DNA of 64,000 bases from Azotobacter paspali (GCF_042434745.1 NZ_JBHLSS010000042.1); one strand, 5' to 3'. Shown: positions 8,067 to 17,699, counted from the first letter of the stretch. Notes: generated from the letters alone by a model not told the origin. Numbers and translations: made by a program.

Positions 8067-10736
8067 ATGGAGCAAGACATGCAAGACATGCAAGACCTTG
8101 ACCCCATCGAGACCCAGGAGTGGCTGGACTCGCTCGAATCAGTCCTCGACCACGAAGGCGAAAAGCGCGCCCATTACCTGCTGAGCCGGATGGGCGAACT
8201 GGCCACCCGTACGGGCGCCCAACTGCCCTACGCGATCACCACCCCTTATCGCAACACCATTCCGGTGACCCATGAAGCGCCCATGCCCGGCGACCTGTTC
8301 ATGGAGCGCCGTATCCGCTCCCTGGTGCGCTGGAACGCGCTGGCCACGGTGATGCGGGCGAACAAGAAGGACCCGGACCTGGGTGGCCACATCTCCACCT
8401 TCGCGTCCAGCGCCACCCTCTACGATATCGGTTTCAATTATTTCTTTCAGGCGCCGACCGCCGAACATGGTGGCGATCTGATCTATTTCCAGGGCCACGC
8501 CTCTCCCGGCGTCTACGCTCGCGCCTTCCTCGAAGGCCGCCTCAGCGAGGCACAGCTGGAAAACTACCGGCAGGAAGTCGACGGCAATGGCCTGTCCTCC
8601 TATCCGCACCCGCACCTGATGCCGGACTTCTGGCAGTTCCCCACCGTATCCATGGGCCTGGGCCCGATCCAGGCGATCTACCAGGCGCGCTTCATGAAGT
8701 ACCTGGAAGACCGTGGCTTCATCCCCGCCGGTAAGCAGAAAGTCTGGTGCTTCATGGGCGACGGCGAGTGCGACGAGCCGGAATCCCTCGGCGCCATCGC
8801 CCTGGCTGGCCGCGAGAAGCTGGACAACCTGATCTTCGTCATCAACTGCAACCTACAGCGCCTCGACGGCCCGGTACGCGGCAACAGCAAGATCATCCAG
8901 GAACTCGAAGGCGTGTTCCGCGGCGCCCACTGGAACGTCAACAAGGTGGTCTGGGGCCGCTTCTGGGACCCGCTGTTCGCCAAGGACCATGCTGGCCTGC
9001 TGCAGCAGCGCATGGACGAGGTGGTCGACGGCGAATACCAGAATTACAAGGCCAAAGACGGCGCCTTCGTGCGCAAGCATTTCTTCGGCGCACGCCCCGA
9101 GCTGCTGGAGTTGGTCAAGGACATGTCCGACGAGGACATCTGGAAGCTCAACCGTGGCGGCCACGACCCCTACAAGGTCTATGCCGCCTATCACCAGGCG
9201 GTCAACCACAAGGGCCAGCCGAGCGTGATCCTCGCCAAAACCATCAAGGGCTACGGCACTGGTGCCGGCGAGGCGAAGAACATCGCCCACAACGTGAAGA
9301 AGGTCGATATCGAGAGCCTTAAGCTGTTCCGCGACAAGTTCGACATCCCGCTGAAGGACGAGGAGCTGGAAAGCCTGCCGTTCTACCGGCCGGACGAGAA
9401 CAGCCCGGAAATGAAGTACCTGCGCAGTCGCCGCGAGGCCCTGGGCGGCTTCGTGCCGCAGCGCCGCAACAAGAGCATCAGCATTCCGACCCCGCCGCTG
9501 GACAGCCTCAAGGCGATCCTCGACGGCACCGGTGACCGCGAAATCTCCACCACCATGGCCTTCGTGCGGATCCTCGCGCAGTTGGTCAAGGACAAGGAGC
9601 TGGGCTCGCGCATCGTGCCGATCATCCCCGACGAAGCACGCACCTTCGGTATGGAGGGCATGTTCCGCCAGCTCGGCATCTACTCCTCGGTCGGCCAGCT
9701 CTACGAGCCGGTGGACAAGGACCAGGTGATGTTCTACCGCGAGGACAAGAAGGGCCAGATCCTCGAGGAAGGCATCAACGAGGCCGGCGCCATGTCCAGT
9801 TGGATCGCCGCGGCGACCTCGTACAGTAACCACAACCAGCCGATGCTGCCGTTCTACGTCTACTACTCGATGTTCGGCTTCCAGCGCATCGGCGACCTGG
9901 CCTGGGCGGCCGGCGACAGCCAGGCGCGCGGCTTCCTGGTCGGCGGTACCGCCGGACGCACCACGCTCAACGGCGAAGGCCTGCAGCACGAGGACGGTCA
10001 CAGCCACATCCTCGCCTCGACCATCCCCAACTGCCGCAGCTACGATCCGACCTATGCCTACGAGATGGCGGTGATCATCCGCGAAGGCATCCGTCAGATG
10101 ACCGAGGAGCAGCAGAACGTCTTCTTCTACCTCACCGCGATGAACGAGGCCTACGCCCAGCCGGCCATGCCGGAAGGCGTCGAGGAAGGCATCGTCAAGG
10201 GTATGTACCTGCTCGAGGAAGACAAGCGCGACGCCGCGCACCACGTCCAGTTGCTCGGCTGCGGTACCATCCTGCGCGAAGTGCGCGAGGCGGCGAAGAT
10301 CCTCCGCGAGGACTACAACGTTGCTGCCGACGTGTGGAGCGTGACCAGCTTCAACGAGCTGCGCCGCAACGGCCTGGCCGTCGAGCGCCACAACCGCCTG
10401 CACCCGGAACAGAAGCCGGAGCTGAGCTACGTCGAGCAGTGCCTGAGCGGCCGCAAGGGTCCGGTGGTGGCCTCCACCGACTACATGAAGCTGTTCGCCG
10501 ACCAGATCCGCCAGTGGGTCCCGAGCCGCGAATACAAGGTGCTCGGCACCGATGGCTTCGGCCGCAGCGACACCCGCAAGAAGCTGCGTCATTTCTTCGA
10601 GGTGGACCGTTACTGGGTCGTGCTGGCCGCGCTGGAAGCGCTGGCCGATCGCGGCGACATCGAACCCAAGGTGGTGGCCGAAGCCATCGCCAAGTTCGGC
10701 ATTGACCCCGACAAGCGCAACCCCCTGGACTGCTGA
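8067..10736 (+). CDS. aceE: Pyruvate dehydrogenase E1 component (homodimeric type), AceE
   Basis: An 889-residue thiamine diphosphate enzyme that decarboxylates pyruvate and reductively acetylates the lipoyl domains of AceF. The ThDP/Mg motif starts with GDGE at residues 231-234 and runs to FVINCNLQ about 30 residues later. The HISTFASSATLYDIGFN and PYYVYYSMFGFQR-like segments are typical of the single-chain E1 of gamma-proteobacteria. The ATG at 8067 is preceded by AGGGAGG nine bases upstream, so it is preferred, although two further in-frame ATGs at 8079 and 8088 arise from a nine-base tandem repeat (ATGCAAGAC twice). It is followed after 11 bases by aceF. Confidence 0.97.
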   Translation: MEQDMQDMQDLDPIETQEWLDSLESVLDHEGEKRAHYLLSRMGELATRTGAQLPYAITTPYRNTIPVTHEAPMPGDLFMERRIRSLVRWNALATVMRANKKDPDLGGHISTFASSATLYDIGFNYFFQAPTAEHGGDLIYFQGHASPGVYARAFLEGRLSEAQLENYRQEVDGNGLSSYPHPHLMPDFWQFPTVSMGLGPIQAIYQARFMKYLEDRGFIPAGKQKVWCFMGDGECDEPESLGAIALAGREKLDNLIFVINCNLQRLDGPVRGNSKIIQELEGVFRGAHWNVNKVVWGRFWDPLFAKDHAGLLQQRMDEVVDGEYQNYKAKDGAFVRKHFFGARPELLELVKDMSDEDIWKLNRGGHDPYKVYAAYHQAVNHKGQPSVILAKTIKGYGTGAGEAKNIAHNVKKVDIESLKLFRDKFDIPLKDEELESLPFYRPDENSPEMKYLRSRREALGGFVPQRRNKSISIPTPPLDSLKAILDGTGDREISTTMAFVRILAQLVKDKELGSRIVPIIPDEARTFGMEGMFRQLGIYSSVGQLYEPVDKDQVMFYREDKKGQILEEGINEAGAMSSWIAAATSYSNHNQPMLPFYVYYSMFGFQRIGDLAWAAGDSQARGFLVGGTAGRTTLNGEGLQHEDGHSHILASTIPNCRSYDPTYAYEMAVIIREGIRQMTEEQQNVFFYLTAMNEAYAQPAMPEGVEEGIVKGMYLLEEDKRDAAHHVQLLGCGTILREVREAAKILREDYNVAADVWSVTSFNELRRNGLAVERHNRLHPEQKPELSYVEQCLSGRKGPVVASTDYMKLFADQIRQWVPSREYKVLGTDGFGRSDTRKKLRHFFEVDRYWVVLAALEALADRGDIEPKVVAEAIAKFGIDPDKRNPLDC

Positions 10737-10747
10737 GGAGAGCCATC

Positions 10748-12658
10748 GTGAGCGAAATCATCCGCGTACCCGATATCGGCGGCGATGGGGAAGTCATCGA
10801 ATTGCTGGTCAAGACCGGCGACCTCATCGAGGTCGAGCAGGGGCTGGTGGTGCTGGAGTCCGCCAAGGCCAGCATGGAAGTCCCCAGCCCCAAGGCCGGG
10901 GTGGTCAAGAACGTGAGTGTCAAGTTGGGCGACAAGCTCAAAGAAGGCGACGCGATCATCGAGCTGGAGCCTACCGCCGGTGCCGCGGCGGCGCCTGCCG
11001 AAGCGGCGGACGCGCCGACCCAGGCCGTCGATGAGGCCGAAGCGCCCTCTCCCGGTGTCTCCGCCACGCCCGCACCGGCCGCCGCCAGCCAGGAGGTCCG
11101 GGTTCCCGACATCGGCTCGGCCGGCAAGGCACGGATCATCGAGGTGCTGGTCAAGGCCGGCGACCAGGTCCAGGCCGAGCAATCGCTGATCGTGCTGGAG
11201 TCCGACAAGGCCAGCATGGAGATCCCCTCCCCGGCTGCCGGGGTGGTGGAGAGCGTCGCCATCCAGTTGAATGCCGAGGTCGGCACCGGCGACTTGATCC
11301 TCACCCTGCGTACCACCGGCGGCCAGGCCCAGCCCGCGGCGCCTGCCGCTGCGGCCGCGAGCCCGGCACCTGCTCCGGCCGCTCCGGCCGCTGCCGGCCC
11401 CCAGGAAGTCAAGGTCCCGGACATCGGCTCGGCCGGCAAGGCACGGGTCATTGAGGTGCTCGTCAAGGCCGGCGACCAGGTCCAGGCCGAGCAGTCGCTG
11501 ATCGTGCTGGAATCCGACAAGGCCAGCATGGAGATCCCCTCCCCGGCCACCGGGGTGGTGGAAAGCGTCGCCGTCCAGTTGAACGCCGAGGTCGGCACTG
11601 GCGATTTGATCCTCACCCTGCGCGTCGCCGGCGCCGCGCCGGCGGCGGCCCCCGCGCCCGCGGCAGCCCCGGCCAAGCCGGCAGCCGCTCCGGCAGCCGC
11701 TGCCCCGGCTCCAGCCCCGGTCGGCGCATCGAGCCGCAACGGCGCCAAGGTGCATGCCGGTCCCGCCGTGCGCCAACTGGCCCGCGAGTTCGGCGTCGAA
11801 CTGGCGGCGATCAACAGCACCGGTCCGCGCGGTCGCATCCTCAAGGAGGACGTGCAGGCCTACGTCAAGGCGATGATGCAGAAGGCCAAGGAGGCGCCGG
11901 CCGCCGGCGCGGCCAGCGGCGCCGGTATCCCGCCGATTCCGCCGGTCGACTTCGCCAAGTACGGCGAAATCGAAGAAGTGCCGATGACCCGCCTGATGCA
12001 GATCGGCGCGACCAACTTGCACCGCAGTTGGCTGAACGTGCCGCACGTGACCCAGTTCGAGTCGGCCGACATCACCGAGCTGGAAGCCTTCCGCGTCGCG
12101 CAGAAGGCGGTCGCCGAGAAGGCCGGGGTCAAGCTGACCGTGCTGCCGTTGCTGCTCAAGGCCTGCGCCTACCTGCTCAAGGAACTGCCGGACTTCAACA
12201 GCTCCCTGGCACCCAGCGGCCAGGCGCTGATCCGCAAGAAGTACGTGCACATCGGCTTCGCCGTGGACACCCCGGACGGCCTGCTGGTGCCGGTGATCCG
12301 CAACGTCGACCAGAAGAGCCTGCTGCAACTGGCTGCCGAGACCGCCGAACTGGCGGAGAAGGCGCGCAGCAAGAAACTCGGCGCCGACGCCATGCAGGGT
12401 GCCTGCTTCACCATCTCCAGCCTCGGCCACATCGGCGGCACGGCCTTCACGCCGATCGTCAACGCCCCGGAAGTGGCGATCCTCGGCGTGTCCAAGGCCA
12501 GCATGCAGCCGGTATGGGACGGCAAGGCTTTCCAGCCGCGTCTGATGCTGCCGCTGTCGCTGTCCTACGATCACCGGGTGATCAACGGTGCCGCCGCGGC
12601 GCGTTTCACCAAGCGTCTCGGCGATTTGCTGGCGGATATCCGCACCATCCTGCTGTGA
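10748..12658 (+). CDS. aceF: Dihydrolipoamide acetyltransferase E2 of pyruvate dehydrogenase, AceF
   Basis: A 636-residue E2 core protein. Order of domains: lipoyl domain 1 (lipoyl lysine K40, in an ESAKASM context), lipoyl domain 2 (K154, ESDKASM), lipoyl domain 3 (K258, ESDKASM), each followed by an Ala/Pro-rich flexible linker, then the peripheral subunit-binding domain (about residues 336-373, with GPRGRILKEDV), then the catalytic acetyltransferase domain (about 400-636) with the active-site DHRVING (H609, N613) near the C-terminus. The start is GTG at 10748 with a GAGGAGAG ribosome-binding site overlapping the aceE stop region. Three lipoyl domains and the DHRVING motif match Azotobacter vinelandii AceF as I recall it. 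Transcription probably ends at the hairpin at 12701-12727. Confidence 0.97.
   Translation: MSEIIRVPDIGGDGEVIELLVKTGDLIEVEQGLVVLESAKASMEVPSPKAGVVKNVSVKLGDKLKEGDAIIELEPTAGAAAAPAEAADAPTQAVDEAEAPSPGVSATPAPAAASQEVRVPDIGSAGKARIIEVLVKAGDQVQAEQSLIVLESDKASMEIPSPAAGVVESVAIQLNAEVGTGDLILTLRTTGGQAQPAAPAAAAASPAPAPAAPAAAGPQEVKVPDIGSAGKARVIEVLVKAGDQVQAEQSLIVLESDKASMEIPSPATGVVESVAVQLNAEVGTGDLILTLRVAGAAPAAAPAPAAAPAKPAAAPAAAAPAPAPVGASSRNGAKVHAGPAVRQLAREFGVELAAINSTGPRGRILKEDVQAYVKAMMQKAKEAPAAGAASGAGIPPIPPVDFAKYGEIEEVPMTRLMQIGATNLHRSWLNVPHVTQFESADITELEAFRVAQKAVAEKAGVKLTVLPLLLKACAYLLKELPDFNSSLAPSGQALIRKKYVHIGFAVDTPDGLLVPVIRNVDQKSLLQLAAETAELAEKARSKKLGADAMQGACFTISSLGHIGGTAFTPIVNAPEVAILGVSKASMQPVWDGKAFQPRLMLPLSLSYDHRVINGAAAARFTKRLGDLLADIRTILL
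11093..11622 (+). repeat. Near-identical tandem lipoyl-domain coding repeats inside aceF
   Basis: Bases 11093-11310 and 11405-11622 are two 218-base units encoding lipoyl domains 2 and 3. They differ at only a small number of positions, mostly silent, whereas lipoyl domain 1 (near 10748-10975) is clearly more divergent. The similarity at silent positions suggests recent duplication or gene conversion between units 2 and 3. Confidence 0.85.
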
Positions 12659-12700
12659 GCTTCCCTTAAAGAGCGAGTCCGCCGCGCTCTTTAATCTTCG

Positions 12701-12727
12701 GCCCCGCCCTCATGGCGGGGCTTTTTT
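12701..12727 (+). terminator. Rho-independent terminator of aceEF
   Basis: A perfect eight-base GC stem GCCCCGCC/GGCGGGGC with a five-base loop, followed by six T residues at 12722-12727, placed 43 bases after the aceF stop codon. Confidence 0.93.
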
Positions 12728-13124
12728 ATGCCCGTCCGTTCGAGCGGCCGGCTGGGACTGGACGCCGCCCACCTCCCCTGGAACCCGTACCCCGATGCCA
12801 TCCTCGCCAAGCTGTCGCGGGCCCGCCGGATAGGCGTTTCGCAAAGCCTCGGCAACAGCCCCTCGCCAGGAAACCGCGACTTGTGCCTGCGCACGCCCAC
12901 CCTCCTTACTCAATTTGTTAACCACCAATCATTGCAATCGCCCGCGCCACCGCCGCACGCCGGAGGGCATATGGACCCGCACCGACAAGCGCCCACCCCG
13001 GAAGCTCCGATGGCCCGGACACTCTGCCCATGACTGGCCGGACTCTCTGGCATTCTTCTTCTAGACTCCGCAATCCGACACTTGGCAACCATTACTCCAC
13101 CAAGACCACGGACAGGCCGTACCG
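12728..13124. other. Intergenic region without a recognisable gene
   Basis: About 400 bases between the aceF terminator and the P-type ATPase gene. Open frames here are short, proline/arginine-rich and unlike any protein I recognise. An AT-richer patch near 12905-12935 could carry promoter elements for the ATPase operon, but I could not assign -35/-10 boxes, an ANR box or a sigma-54 site. Confidence 0.6.
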
Positions 13125-15860
13125 ATGACCGACCGCTCCACCGCTCCCCCAAAAACGCCTCAACCAGCCGACTGGCATACGTTGTCGCAAGAGCGGATCG
13201 AGCAGATGCTGCGAACCGGAACGGGCGGTCTGCCGGAGGCGGAAGCCCGCCGCCGCCTAGCCCAGTACGGACCGAACCGCCTGGCGCCACCGAAACGGCG
13301 CGGGCCGCTGATGCGGCTGCTGATGCAATTCCACAACATCCTGCTGTACGTAATGATGGGCGCGGCCGTCACCACCGCCCTGCTCGGACACTGGATCGAC
13401 ACGGGGGTGCTGCTAATGGCGGTGGTCATCAACGCTATCATCGGCTTCATCCAAGAAGGCAAGGCCGAATCGGCGCTCGATGCGATCCACGCCATGCTCT
13501 CTACGCATGCGACCGTGATCCGCGACGGTGTCCACCGCGAGATCGATGCAGCCGATTTGGTGCCGGGCGATCTGGTGGTGATCGCCTCCGGCGACCGGGT
13601 GCCCGCCGATCTGCGCCTGGTCGCGATCAAGGATTTGCGCGTTGAAGAGGCGGCCCTGACCGGCGAATCCCTGCCCGTCGAAAAGCATGAGGAAGCCGTG
13701 GCCGCCGACGCCCCGTTGGGCGACCGTTACTGCATGGCCTACTCGGGCACGCTGGTAATCTACGGACAGGCCTACGGAATAGTCGTGACGACCGGCGCGG
13801 CCACCGAAATCGGCAAGATCAACCAGATGCTGGCCGGCATCCAGAGCCCGGCCACGCCGCTGCTGCGCCAGGTGGACCGTTTCGGCCGGGTGCTGGCCCT
13901 GGCCATTCTCGGCATGTCGACCGCGACCTTTGTGCTCGGGACCCTGTGGCGCGGCCACGCGCCTTCGGAAATGTTCATGATGGTGGTGGCCCTGGCCGCT
14001 TCGGCGATTCCCGAGGGACTGCCGGCGATCATGACCGTGACGCTGGCCCTCGGCGTGCAGAGTATGGCCAGGCGCAACGCCATCATCTACCGCCTGCTGG
14101 CGGTGGAAGCCCTGGGCTCGGTGACGGTGATCTGCTCGGACAAGACCGGCACGCTGACCCGCAACGAAATGACCGTGCAACGCATGGTCTGCGCCGGACA
14201 CGTGTTCGACGTCGGCGGCGTGGGCTACGCCCCGGTGGGCAACCTGAGCGTCGACGGGCGGATCGTCGAGGCCGAGCGCTACCCGGTGCTGGCCCTGGCC
14301 ATCCGCGCCGGCGTGCTGTGCAACGATGCCCGCCTGCGCGAGGAGAACGGCCTATGGCAGGTGGAGGGCGACCCCACGGAGGGCGCCCTGCTGGTGCTGG
14401 GCGGCAAGACCGGCTTCACCCAGCGCCAGGGCGACGAGGCATGGCCGCGGCTCGACTCCATCCCCTTCGAGTCGCAGCACCACTTCATGGCCACCTATCA
14501 CCAGGATGCCGACGACGCGCCGTGGATCTTCGTCAAGGGTGCCCCGGAACGCGTTCTCGACATGTGTGTCACACAGTTGAACCACGATGGCGAGCGACCG
14601 CTGGAGGTCGATTACTGGCGGCGCATGGCAACCGACACGGCGGCCGAGGGCTTGCGTCTGCTGGCCCTGGCCTGCAAGCAGGCGGCCCCGCTCGACGGCG
14701 GCCTGAGCTTCGCCGACACGGAATCGGGCTATGTATTGCTGGCTCTGGTCGGCATCATCGATCCGCCCCGCGAGGAAGCCATGCATGCCGTGGGCGAATG
14801 CCACCGCGCCGGCATTCGGGTCAAGATGATCACCGGCGACCATGCCGAGACGGCGCGCGCCATCGGCGCCCAACTCGCCATCGGCGTCGGCAAGCCCGCG
14901 ATCACGGGTGCGGAGGTGGCCATGATGGACGATGCCGCCCTGCGCCGCGTGGCGCTGGAAGTGGACGTCTTCGCGCGGGCCAGCCCGGAACACAAGCTGC
15001 GCCTGGTGCAGGCGCTCCAGGATAACGGCCAGGTGGTGGCGATGACCGGCGATGGGGTGAACGACGCGCCGGCCCTGAAACGCGCCGACGTGGGCGTGGC
15101 GATGGGCATGAAAGGCACCGAGGCCGCCAAGGAAGCGTCCGACATGGTGCTGGCCGACGACAATTTCGCCACCATCGTCGCCGCCGTGCGCGAAGGCCGG
15201 GCCGTCTACGACAACCTGAAGAAGTTCATCCTGTTCATGCTCCCCACCAACGGCGGCGAGGCGCTGGTGGTGATCGCCGCCATCCTTTTCGAGCTGACCC
15301 TGCCGCTGACGCCAGCCCAGGTGCTGTGGATCAACATGGTCACTTCCAGCACGCTCGGCCTGGCACTGGCCTTCGAGCCGGCCGAGCGCGGCATCATGAA
15401 CCGCCGTCCGCGGCCGCCCGGCGAACCCTTGCTGTCCGGCTTCTTCGTTTGGCGGGTGCTGATGGTCTCGCTGCTGATGATGGCCGGCGCGCTGGGGCTT
15501 TTCCTCTGGGAGCTGAACGACGGCACGGGCATCGAAACCGCCCGCACGATGGCCGTCAATGCCGTGGTCGTATCGGAAATGTTCTACCTGCTCAACAGCC
15601 GCTTCATCCTCTCGCCGGTCGCCAGCCTGGAGGGATTGACGGGCAACCGCTACGTCTTGCTGGCCATCGCCGCCTGCATCCCGTTGCAGATCGCCTTCAC
15701 CCACATGCAGGTCATGCAAGCCATCTTCGGCTCGACCGACCTGACGGCACTGGAGTGGGGCAAGGTGCTGGCCGCCGGCTTGCTGGTGTTCTGCGTGGCC
15801 GAACTGGAAAAGTTCGTCATCCGGCGTACCCGCCTGGCCTCACGCCTGAATCAGGCGTGA
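13125..15860 (+). CDS. P2-type cation-transporting ATPase (SERCA/CtpF-like)
   Basis: A 911-residue inner-membrane P-type ATPase. Seen in order: cytoplasmic N-terminus, two transmembrane helices (about residues 65-110), the actuator loop with TGES, M4 with AIPEGLPA, the phosphorylation motif DKTGTLTRNEMTV (D339), nucleotide-binding domain with KGAPERV, hinge TGDGVNDAPALKRADVG, and six C-terminal membrane helices. It keeps the M4 PEGLP glutamate and the M5 N-x-x-E pair of Ca2+ pumps, but M6 reads NMVTSS (N737, T740), so the position of the SERCA M6 aspartate D800 is a serine (S741). That pattern recalls mycobacterial CtpF. The ion is therefore unproven. The usp gene follows after 28 bases, suggesting one transcript. 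Confidence 0.9.
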   Translation: MTDRSTAPPKTPQPADWHTLSQERIEQMLRTGTGGLPEAEARRRLAQYGPNRLAPPKRRGPLMRLLMQFHNILLYVMMGAAVTTALLGHWIDTGVLLMAVVINAIIGFIQEGKAESALDAIHAMLSTHATVIRDGVHREIDAADLVPGDLVVIASGDRVPADLRLVAIKDLRVEEAALTGESLPVEKHEEAVAADAPLGDRYCMAYSGTLVIYGQAYGIVVTTGAATEIGKINQMLAGIQSPATPLLRQVDRFGRVLALAILGMSTATFVLGTLWRGHAPSEMFMMVVALAASAIPEGLPAIMTVTLALGVQSMARRNAIIYRLLAVEALGSVTVICSDKTGTLTRNEMTVQRMVCAGHVFDVGGVGYAPVGNLSVDGRIVEAERYPVLALAIRAGVLCNDARLREENGLWQVEGDPTEGALLVLGGKTGFTQRQGDEAWPRLDSIPFESQHHFMATYHQDADDAPWIFVKGAPERVLDMCVTQLNHDGERPLEVDYWRRMATDTAAEGLRLLALACKQAAPLDGGLSFADTESGYVLLALVGIIDPPREEAMHAVGECHRAGIRVKMITGDHAETARAIGAQLAIGVGKPAITGAEVAMMDDAALRRVALEVDVFARASPEHKLRLVQALQDNGQVVAMTGDGVNDAPALKRADVGVAMGMKGTEAAKEASDMVLADDNFATIVAAVREGRAVYDNLKKFILFMLPTNGGEALVVIAAILFELTLPLTPAQVLWINMVTSSTLGLALAFEPAERGIMNRRPRPPGEPLLSGFFVWRVLMVSLLMMAGALGLFLWELNDGTGIETARTMAVNAVVVSEMFYLLNSRFILSPVASLEGLTGNRYVLLAIAACIPLQIAFTHMQVMQAIFGSTDLTALEWGKVLAAGLLVFCVAELEKFVIRRTRLASRLNQA

Positions 15861-15888
15861 GATCTCAATCGTCCAAGGAAAGATCGCC

Positions 15889-16773
15889 ATGACCGCAACC
15901 TCCTCGACCGACGCCACGCCCCGTCACCTCCTGCTGGCCACCGAGTTCAGCGCGTGTTGCGACCGGGCCCTGGACCGAGCCACCCAATTGACCGACGAAT
16001 GGCAAGCAGAACTGGTCGCGCTGAACGTCCTTACCCCCACCGCTCCGGACCAGGCGTTGGCCTGGGCCAGCGGGGAAAACGAAGAACAGCTTCTGCACAT
16101 GGCCCGCAAGCAGCTTACCCGCGATCTAGCGGCGATGCCCGTTCCGGTGACCCTGCGCATCGTTCATGGCAACGATGCGGCGGCCGCCATCCGCGACACC
16201 GCGACAGCCATCCAGGCCGACCTGATCGTCACCGGCGTATCGTGCAGCAAAGCGCTGGGGCAGCGGCTACTGGGCTCGACCGTCGAAAACCTGGCGCGCT
16301 CGCTCCCGCAGCCCTTGCTGGTGGTGCACGACCGGGCGCGGCAAGCCTATCGGCGCATCCTCGTGGCCAGCGATTTCTCGGAGTCGTCCCGCCATGCCCT
16401 GCTGACCACCGCCCGCCTCTTTCCGGGGCGCGAGCTGATCCTGTACCACGCCTATGCGATCCCGCTGGCCGGGCTGGCCGACGCTCCGCCGTCTGCCGGC
16501 GACGGCATCGTCGCCAAGGAAAGCGAATGCGCCGCCTTCCTGGCTGCCAGTGCGCTTCCCGCAGGCGTAAAGGTGCATACCGTGATCGAATATGGCCCGG
16601 TCGAAAGCACGCTGACGCGCTACGTGCGCGAGCAGGATATCGAACTGGTGGCGCTGGGCAGCCACGGCGGCAGCCGGATCATGAGCCTGCTGCTGGGCAG
16701 CACCGCCGCCAAGCTGCTCGACTGGCTCCCCTGCGACGCGCTGCTGGTGCGCGAACCACGCGCCAAGGCATGA
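15889..16773 (+). CDS. Tandem-domain universal stress protein
   Basis: A 294-residue cytoplasmic protein with two UspA folds, roughly residues 8-145 and 155-292. Each half ends in the ATP-binding type signature G-x2-G-x9-G-S/T: in the first, a GVSCSKALGQRLLGSTVENL segment, in the second, GSHGGSRIMSLLLGST. Family members are induced by starvation, anaerobiosis and oxidants; the molecular target is unknown. The start ATG at 15889 has AAGGAAAG seven bases upstream. Its position directly after the P-type ATPase and before msrA points to a stress-response unit. Confidence 0.9.
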   Translation: MTATSSTDATPRHLLLATEFSACCDRALDRATQLTDEWQAELVALNVLTPTAPDQALAWASGENEEQLLHMARKQLTRDLAAMPVPVTLRIVHGNDAAAAIRDTATAIQADLIVTGVSCSKALGQRLLGSTVENLARSLPQPLLVVHDRARQAYRRILVASDFSESSRHALLTTARLFPGRELILYHAYAIPLAGLADAPPSAGDGIVAKESECAAFLAASALPAGVKVHTVIEYGPVESTLTRYVREQDIELVALGSHGGSRIMSLLLGSTAAKLLDWLPCDALLVREPRAKA

Positions 16774-16957
16774 CGCGCGCGTCGCTACGCCGCTGGTTCG
16801 GATAAGCCCCTTCGTGGCCGTGCCCAAGGCCGCGAGACAAGCGGGACGGGTATGCTGGTCGGAAAAGGTTCTATCGGCGCGGACCCGGTGTTAAAACTGT
16901 GCCTTAACGGCCCCAGGACAACCACGACGCCTCGTCGCCCAGCCAAGGAGATACCCC

Positions 16958-17608
16958 ATGGTGCTGCGCTCGCAGATTCCCGCCCACGAACTGGCCTTGC
17001 CCGATCCCGGCCAGGCCCTGCCCGGACGCGCCGAAGCCATGCCGGTGCCAGCGGCCCACTACGTTAACGGCCATCCTTTGAAACCACCCTTCCCGGCCGG
17101 AATGCGGCAGGCGCTGTTCGGTCTCGGCTGCTTTTGGGGCGCCGAGCGGCGCTTCTGGCAGCAGCCCGGCGTGTGGACCACGGCGGTCGGCTATGCCGGC
17201 GGCCTCACGCCGAACCCGACCTACGAGGAGGTCTGCTCCGGCCTGACCGGGCACACCGAAGTGGTGCTGGTGGTGTTCGACCCGCGGGAAACGGATTACC
17301 GGACGCTGCTGAAGGTCTTCTGGGAAATCCACGATCCGACCCAGGGCATGCGCCAGGGTAACGACATCGGTACCCAGTACCGCTCGGCGATCTACTGCTT
17401 CGATGCCAGCCAGCGCGCCAGTGCCGAAGCCAGCCGGGAACGCTTCCAGGTGGAACTGGCGCGGGCCGGCTACGGTCCGGTCACTACGGAAATCGCCGAC
17501 GCCCCACCCTTCTACTATGCCGAGGACTATCACCAGCAGTACCTGGCGAAGAATCCCGGCGGCTACTGCGGACTGGGCGGCACCGGGGTATGCTTGCCAC
17601 CGGCCTGA
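16958..17608 (+). CDS. msrA: Peptide methionine-(S)-S-oxide reductase, MsrA
   Basis: A 216-residue enzyme that reduces S-methionine sulfoxide in proteins and free methionine sulfoxide, recycled by thioredoxin. The catalytic cysteine is C58 in the GCFWGAER motif. C204 and C212 near the C-terminus (GYCGLGGTGVC) are the resolving cysteines. The N-terminal extension before the core (about 50 residues) is of the long form seen in E. coli and Pseudomonas. It lies 184 bases after the usp gene; no gene was seen in that gap. The start ATG is preceded by AAGGAG seven bases upstream. Confidence 0.96.
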   Translation: MVLRSQIPAHELALPDPGQALPGRAEAMPVPAAHYVNGHPLKPPFPAGMRQALFGLGCFWGAERRFWQQPGVWTTAVGYAGGLTPNPTYEEVCSGLTGHTEVVLVVFDPRETDYRTLLKVFWEIHDPTQGMRQGNDIGTQYRSAIYCFDASQRASAEASRERFQVELARAGYGPVTTEIADAPPFYYAEDYHQQYLAKNPGGYCGLGGTGVCLPPA

Positions 17609-17699
17609 GGCCGGCGATAGGCGTGCGCCCCCCCGGCGAGTCATTCATATATGCCGCGTCGAGCGTCGACGCGGCCTGTACGGCCTCGGCCCATGCCCA

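Noticed and set aside
8853..10592. 579-codon open frame antisense to aceE
   Set aside because: It lies wholly opposite a certain aceE gene, its composition is what GC-rich third positions produce on the reverse strand, and it resembles no protein family.
13040..13075. Possible sigma-54 site (CTGGCATTC) upstream of the P-type ATPase
   Set aside because: The GC doublet of the -12 element is missing at the required ten-base distance.
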